Of a stretch of 64,000 nt of DNA, positions 59,932-64,000 are shown piece after piece. The stretch spans positions 1-64,000 of the forward strand of contig CBFCZV010000011.1 in the NCBI GenBank assembly GCA_965602855.1, given 5' to 3'. Within the stretch, counting starts at the first letter, position 1, and each line of letters opens with the position of its first letter. The stretch is from LH-M37 sp965602855. GTDB taxonomy: Bacteria > Pseudomonadota > Gammaproteobacteria > SZUA-229. The notes below the pieces were generated by a model. The model searched no databases. It was not told the origin of the DNA and saw nothing but the letters and a program-made list of their open reading frames with translations. A program made the position numbers and the translations under genes.

Positions 59932-60168
59932 TTTATCGTCTTTGCGAAAATCGGATAGCGCAAATTTATTCAACCATCTAACCTTCGGCCACGCAAATTC
60001 ACTTAGCATGCCTCACTTTAGCTGATGCATTCTCAAGTACGCTTGGGCGCATTTATGAAATAAATAGATAAATTAGTACTGAGATTTTTATATGCAGGAG
60101 CAACATCGGTTACATATCCACCTCAAGTCTGATGCAGACATAGCTGACTTTTAGGTCTGCGATGCATC

Positions 60169-61191
60169 ATGACTAAACCGTTACATTGGCTAGTACCAAG
60201 TTTATCTGTCTTATGCACCATAGCGTTTTTTTTCTGGTATTCACCACAGCAGCACAACGAAACTGAAAGCAATATTCTGCCTGCATTAGAAAATAATTTT
60301 GCAGAAGAACCAATTACCCCTATTCCACTTAATCTACAATTTGATACACGTAAGGTTGCACTGGGAAAACGTTTATTTCACGATAAGAAACTTTCCCGCG
60401 ACAACACCACTTCCTGTGAGACTTGCCACGACCTTGCAGAAGGTGGCGTGGATGGCCTACCTCGCTCGAAAGGTATTGATGAAAAAGAAGGCGACATAAA
60501 CGCACCCACTGTATTCAACAGTGGCTTTAATTTCAGGCAGTTTTGGGATGGACGCTCAGCCACGCTTGAAGACCAGATGATCTTGCCGATAGAAAATCCT
60601 AAAGAACTGGGATCAACAATGACTGAGATTATCATCAAGCTAAAAAAAGATGAAAGCTATCGTCGTGACTTTGCAGACATCTATCAACAAGATATACGGC
60701 CAGAGCATATACAGAATGCCATCACTACTTTTGAGCGTTCTTTGATCACCCCTAATTCAAAATTTGATCAGTTTTTACGTGGCAATAATAAGGCTTTGGA
60801 CAAAGATGAACTAGCTGGTTATCAGCTATTCAAAAAACTCGGCTGCATCAGTTGTCATCAGGGCATGAATGTGGGCGGCAACATGTATCAGCGTCTCGGC
60901 ATAGCGGGTGATTATTTTGAGGCCCGCGGCAATATCCAGGAGGTTGATTATGGTCGCTATAATGTTACAAAAAACGAAAAAGATCGTTTTGTATTTCGTG
61001 TTCCGTCATTACGTAACGTAGCTCTGACCGCACCCTATTTTCACGATGCTTCTGCTCACACCTTAAAACAAGCTGTTGCCACCATGGCTAAATTTCAGTT
61101 AGGTATAACTTTGCCAGCAGATGATATCGTTAAGGTAGTTAAATTTCTCAATACCCTGACTGGGGTTTATAAAGACGAGACGGACAAATGA
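60169..61191 (+). CDS. Dihaem cytochrome c peroxidase (CcpA/MauG family)
   Basis: Protein of 340 aa with an N-terminal membrane segment (LVPSLSVLCTIAFFFWY) and two haem sites, CETCH (about residue 85) and CISCH (about residue 224). It contains GKRLFHDKKLSRDNTTSCETCH and NVGGNMYQRLG, as in bacterial dihaem peroxidases that reduce H2O2 with electrons from cytochrome c. Its last four bases overlap the start of the next gene (ATGA), which suggests coupled expression with the cyclic-di-GMP protein. Confidence 0.92.
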   Translation: MTKPLHWLVPSLSVLCTIAFFFWYSPQQHNETESNILPALENNFAEEPITPIPLNLQFDTRKVALGKRLFHDKKLSRDNTTSCETCHDLAEGGVDGLPRSKGIDEKEGDINAPTVFNSGFNFRQFWDGRSATLEDQMILPIENPKELGSTMTEIIIKLKKDESYRRDFADIYQQDIRPEHIQNAITTFERSLITPNSKFDQFLRGNNKALDKDELAGYQLFKKLGCISCHQGMNVGGNMYQRLGIAGDYFEARGNIQEVDYGRYNVTKNEKDRFVFRVPSLRNVALTAPYFHDASAHTLKQAVATMAKFQLGITLPADDIVKVVKFLNTLTGVYKDETDK

Positions 61192-63716
61192 TCTCGGATT
61201 TTAAAAAGCATTTATTACAGTTGATTTTTTTCGCTCTGGCGATAGTTTTTTTACTATTTCTTTTCGTCAAGCAACAACCGATCAACTCCAATGGTACACA
61301 TCATTTACTTACCAGTGAACTTCGTGAATTACAATCACTCGATATAGAATTGAGTGAGTCAGTATTACAACATAATTATAAACTATTTCATAATTATGAT
61401 GGCGTTGTTGGCACTATGCAGCGTATGCATGCACTCAGCTCTACCTTGCTGCGAAATCTTCAACGCGGCTTATTTCCCAACACCCCTGAAATTAAGCAGG
61501 CATTAAGCGAAATACAACAAAGCATTCAATTAAAGGCTTCCGCACTGGAAAGTTTCAAATCTAGTAATGCTGCATCAAAGACCTCATTAATTTATTTGCC
61601 TACCACTGTCGAAGACATACAGAAACAACTACACAGCTCTGATACATTGCAACATGATCAACTTGACCATCTACTTATGGACACCATGCTGCTGATCACC
61701 AATCGAGGTCATTTTGAAAGCGAAACTATAAATAATAATATTTTTGCATTTGAGCAATCCATTCCTGATTTTCCTGAACATATTAAAGCATCAGCAATAC
61801 TATCTATACGCTATGCAAAAAACATTTTAAACAATGAAAAAAACATAAAAGAATTACTCTTACAACTTAGCTCTCAGAAAAAAACTCGTCTCGGAATAAA
61901 GCTCGAACAACTATATCTAACTTATTACCAACAACAACAGGACTCAGCTTCCCGCTACCGATTATTCCTGCTATTGACCGCTATGCTAGTGCTCGCTTAT
62001 GCCTTTTATGCCTACTATAAAATGATAGGGAAAGCAGATCAGCTGCGTATCGCTGCCACCGCCTTTGAAGCACAGGAAAGCTTTATCATCACCGATGTTG
62101 ATGGTGTAATTCAACGGGTCAACCAGGCCTTTACCGAGATCACTGGTTATAGCGCCGAAGAAGTTGTAGGACATACACCTCGCATGATTAAGTCAGGCCG
62201 ACATAACCTGGATTTCTACAAAAAAATGTGGGGCTGCATTGAACGAACCGGTGCCTGGCAGGGAGAAATATGGGATCGACGTAAGAACGGTGAGATCTAT
62301 CCAGCATGGCTTAGCATTACTGCTGTAAAAGGAACAGATGGCGCGGTCACTCATTATGTTGGATCACACCTTGATACCACGGAACGCAAAGCATCCGAGG
62401 ACAGAATAAAAAATCTGGCATTTTATGATTCACTGACGGGTCTACCCAATCGGCGCTTACTCGTAGATCGTATCGAACAGGAATTAGCATGCAGTGCTCG
62501 AAGCGGTCAGCAAGGCGCGTTGTTATTTATTGATCTGGACAATTTTAAAACACTCAACGACATACATGGCCATAGCATTGGCGATTTGCTAATACAGCAG
62601 GTTGCGCAATGCTTAACCTTCTGTATCCGTAAGGGCGACACCATAGCTCACATTGGCGCTGACGAATTCGTGGTGGTATTAAAAGATTTGGGCGTAGAAC
62701 CCATTGAAGCGGCAGAAAAGGTAGAAACAATTGGCGAAAATATTCTCAACACGATCGACCGATCTTACCAACTTGCCGATCACGAATACCAATGCACCGC
62801 CAGCATCGGCGCTAATTTATTCCTTGGTCATCAAATATCACATGAAGAGCTAATAAAACAGGCAGACATTGCTATGTATCAGGCTAAAAAAGCTGGCAGC
62901 AATACCCTGCGCTTCTTCGACACGAATATGCAAACCGCGATCAACGCTCACGCATCCATGCTAAGCGAGTTACGCAACGCCCTCAGCGGTAAGCAATTTA
63001 ATCTGTATTACCAGATTCAGGTGGACAGTTCGGGGCAAGCACTGGGTGCCGAGTCATTAATCCGATGGATACATCCTGAACGGGGCATGATATCTCCCGC
63101 AGACTTTATTCCACTTGCAGAGGAAACCGGATTAATTTTGCCCATCGGTTCTTGGGTGTTACAAACTGCCTGCGCACAACTCAATCAATGGGAGAATAAC
63201 GAGTTAACACGGGATTTAACACTGGCGGTTAACGTCAGTGCCAAACAATTCCAGCAGGCAGATTTCGTTGTTGGAGTGCAAAACGCACTACTGGCAAGTG
63301 GCGCGAATCCTTCGAACCTCAAACTGGAACTGACCGAAAGTACCGTTCTGGACAATGTCGAAGATGTCATCATCAAAATGAACGAAATAAAAGAATTAGG
63401 TGTCACTTTCTCAATGGACGATTTTGGTACCGGTTACTCCTCTCTACAATACCTCAAGCATCTACCGCTTGATCAAATCAAAATCGATCAATCATTTGTA
63501 CGCGATATTACTGCCAACGAAAACGATGTCAGCATCGTGCAGACCATCATCGCAATGACCTACGTATTAGGCTTCGATGTTATTGCCGAAGGCGTTGAAA
63601 CAAAAATACAAAAGGAATTTCTTGACCAGCACGGCTGCCATAACTTCCAGGGATATTTGTTCGGCAAGCCTATGCCCATAGATGAGTTTGAGGCATTGCT
63701 TAAACAGAGCGGTTAA
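61188..63716 (+). CDS. PAS-GGDEF-EAL protein with membrane sensor
   Basis: Cyclic-di-GMP protein of 842 aa. Two membrane helices (about residues 10-28 and 262-282) flank a periplasmic helical sensor; then a PAS domain (about 290-400: FIITDVDGVIQRVNQAFTEITGY), a GGDEF domain and an EAL domain. The GGDEF motif reads GADEF (IGADEFVVVL), so the cyclase may be weak. The EAL motif reads ESL (GAESLIRW), but MDDFGTGYSSL and VIAEGVET are intact, so phosphodiesterase activity is possible. It is coupled to a cytochrome c peroxidase gene, suggesting a response to oxidative or redox stress. Confidence 0.92.
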   Translation: MISDFKKHLLQLIFFALAIVFLLFLFVKQQPINSNGTHHLLTSELRELQSLDIELSESVLQHNYKLFHNYDGVVGTMQRMHALSSTLLRNLQRGLFPNTPEIKQALSEIQQSIQLKASALESFKSSNAASKTSLIYLPTTVEDIQKQLHSSDTLQHDQLDHLLMDTMLLITNRGHFESETINNNIFAFEQSIPDFPEHIKASAILSIRYAKNILNNEKNIKELLLQLSSQKKTRLGIKLEQLYLTYYQQQQDSASRYRLFLLLTAMLVLAYAFYAYYKMIGKADQLRIAATAFEAQESFIITDVDGVIQRVNQAFTEITGYSAEEVVGHTPRMIKSGRHNLDFYKKMWGCIERTGAWQGEIWDRRKNGEIYPAWLSITAVKGTDGAVTHYVGSHLDTTERKASEDRIKNLAFYDSLTGLPNRRLLVDRIEQELACSARSGQQGALLFIDLDNFKTLNDIHGHSIGDLLIQQVAQCLTFCIRKGDTIAHIGADEFVVVLKDLGVEPIEAAEKVETIGENILNTIDRSYQLADHEYQCTASIGANLFLGHQISHEELIKQADIAMYQAKKAGSNTLRFFDTNMQTAINAHASMLSELRNALSGKQFNLYYQIQVDSSGQALGAESLIRWIHPERGMISPADFIPLAEETGLILPIGSWVLQTACAQLNQWENNELTRDLTLAVNVSAKQFQQADFVVGVQNALLASGANPSNLKLELTESTVLDNVEDVIIKMNEIKELGVTFSMDDFGTGYSSLQYLKHLPLDQIKIDQSFVRDITANENDVSIVQTIIAMTYVLGFDVIAEGVETKIQKEFLDQHGCHNFQGYLFGKPMPIDEFEALLKQSG

Positions 63717-63807
63717 TCGGATCGATACCTAATTCTCAAGATCTTGCCCGCGGTCTTTGTGGTGAGTGCTTTTTTGAATGTCCGCAAGTTAAATCCGAAT
63801 AACTTTA

Positions 63808-64000
63808 TTATTTGCTGCCAATCAGCTCACTTACTCGTTTTAATAAAGTTTGAGGTGAATAAGGCTTGAGAAGCAAGTTACCTTTTAGGTTATTGCTAAC
63901 CATATCAACACTGTGACCATCACTATAACCACTGGTAAGTTGAATCTTAACAGCAGGGTATTTTTCCTGTATGAAGGATGCAAGTTGATAACCATTTAAT
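63808..64000 (-). CDS. C-terminal part of a response-regulator receiver domain (partial)
   Basis: The minus strand from the window edge reads LNGYQLASFIQEKYP, VKIQLTSGYSDGH, NLLLKPYSPQTLLKRV and SELIGSK, then TAA (63808-63810). The Thr/Ser after beta-4 (LTSG) and the conserved Lys-Pro (LLKPYS) are typical of a receiver domain end, perhaps of a hybrid kinase. The rest lies outside the window. The 91 bases between this and the GGDEF-EAL gene show nothing. Confidence 0.8.
   Translation of the reverse strand, partial: LNGYQLASFIQEKYPAVKIQLTSGYSDGHSVDMVSNNLKGNLLLKPYSPQTLLKRVSELIGSK

Noticed and set aside
60092..60154. Short frame MQEQHRLHIHLKSDADIADF ahead of the cytochrome c peroxidase
   Set aside because: Only 20 codons with no clear ribosome site; could be a leader peptide, but nothing supports it.
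1..64000. CRISPR arrays, tRNA and rRNA genes
   Set aside because: No regularly spaced repeats, cloverleaf-like or rRNA sequences were noticed by eye; a tRNAscan-type search could still find something missed.

Overview
The window looks like chromosome of a free-living gammaproteobacterium with strong respiratory flexibility. Housekeeping genes of gammaproteobacterial type (glyQ/glyS, gmhB, plsC, tdh/kbl, yaeQ, greB, engB, def, djlA) are mixed with an unusual load of c-type cytochrome genes and a complete system I cytochrome c maturation operon. No rRNA, tRNA or CRISPR array was seen. All identifications come from reading motifs; no database search was possible, and the species is not identified.

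Layout. 1-7.6 kb: a Deg/HtrA-type protease, then on the minus strand a two-component system, a PepSY protein and two tandem copies of a cytochrome b561 / SHP-like monohaem cytochrome / DHC-like dihaem cytochrome cassette, with duplicated upstream DNA. 7.6-18 kb: yaeQ, tdh-kbl, a protein that resembles LCIB-type carbonic anhydrases, a cytochrome c'-like protein, plsC, gmhB, glyS-glyQ, and a PP-loop ATPase coupled to a TusA-like sulfur carrier. 18.4-22.4 kb: an integrase-less integron cassette array (CALIN) with attC sites. One attC is split by an intact IS3-family element and one is truncated. 22.5-32.4 kb: mixed housekeeping and stress genes, including a Fur/Irr-like regulator with a nearby FNR-like box, an M48-like protein with a broken zinc motif, a Lon N-domain protein, DjlA and peptide deformylase.

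32.5-45.2 kb: the most striking region. A minus-strand, mostly overlapping operon of ten genes encodes a ferredoxin, a surface-type 8-haem cytochrome with a GlyGly-CTERM-like tail, a small Cys-rich protein, a predicted outer-membrane beta-barrel, 7-, 8- and 6-haem cytochromes, a NapH/NosR-like iron-sulfur membrane protein fused to a multihaem domain, a 3-haem cytochrome and a beta-propeller (NHL-type) 12-haem cytochrome. I count 49 CxxCH sites plus three expanded sites (one Cx3CH, two Cx4CH). The set reads as a complete quinol-to-outside electron conduit, which is inference. 45.4-49.3 kb holds a second predicted barrel, a transglutaminase-like protein and two LPP20-like lipoproteins. 49.4-57.7 kb holds dsbA, ccmABCDEFGHI and a cytochrome c4, which supply haem attachment for all of this. 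57.9-64 kb holds engB, an AraC-type regulator, a cytochrome c peroxidase coupled to a PAS-GGDEF-EAL protein, and the end of a receiver-domain gene.

How it fits together: the ccm operon and dsbA make c-type cytochromes. The two-component system probably controls the SHP/DHC cassettes. The large operon would move electrons from the quinol pool across the periplasm and outer membrane. The integron array is the clearly mobile part of the window.
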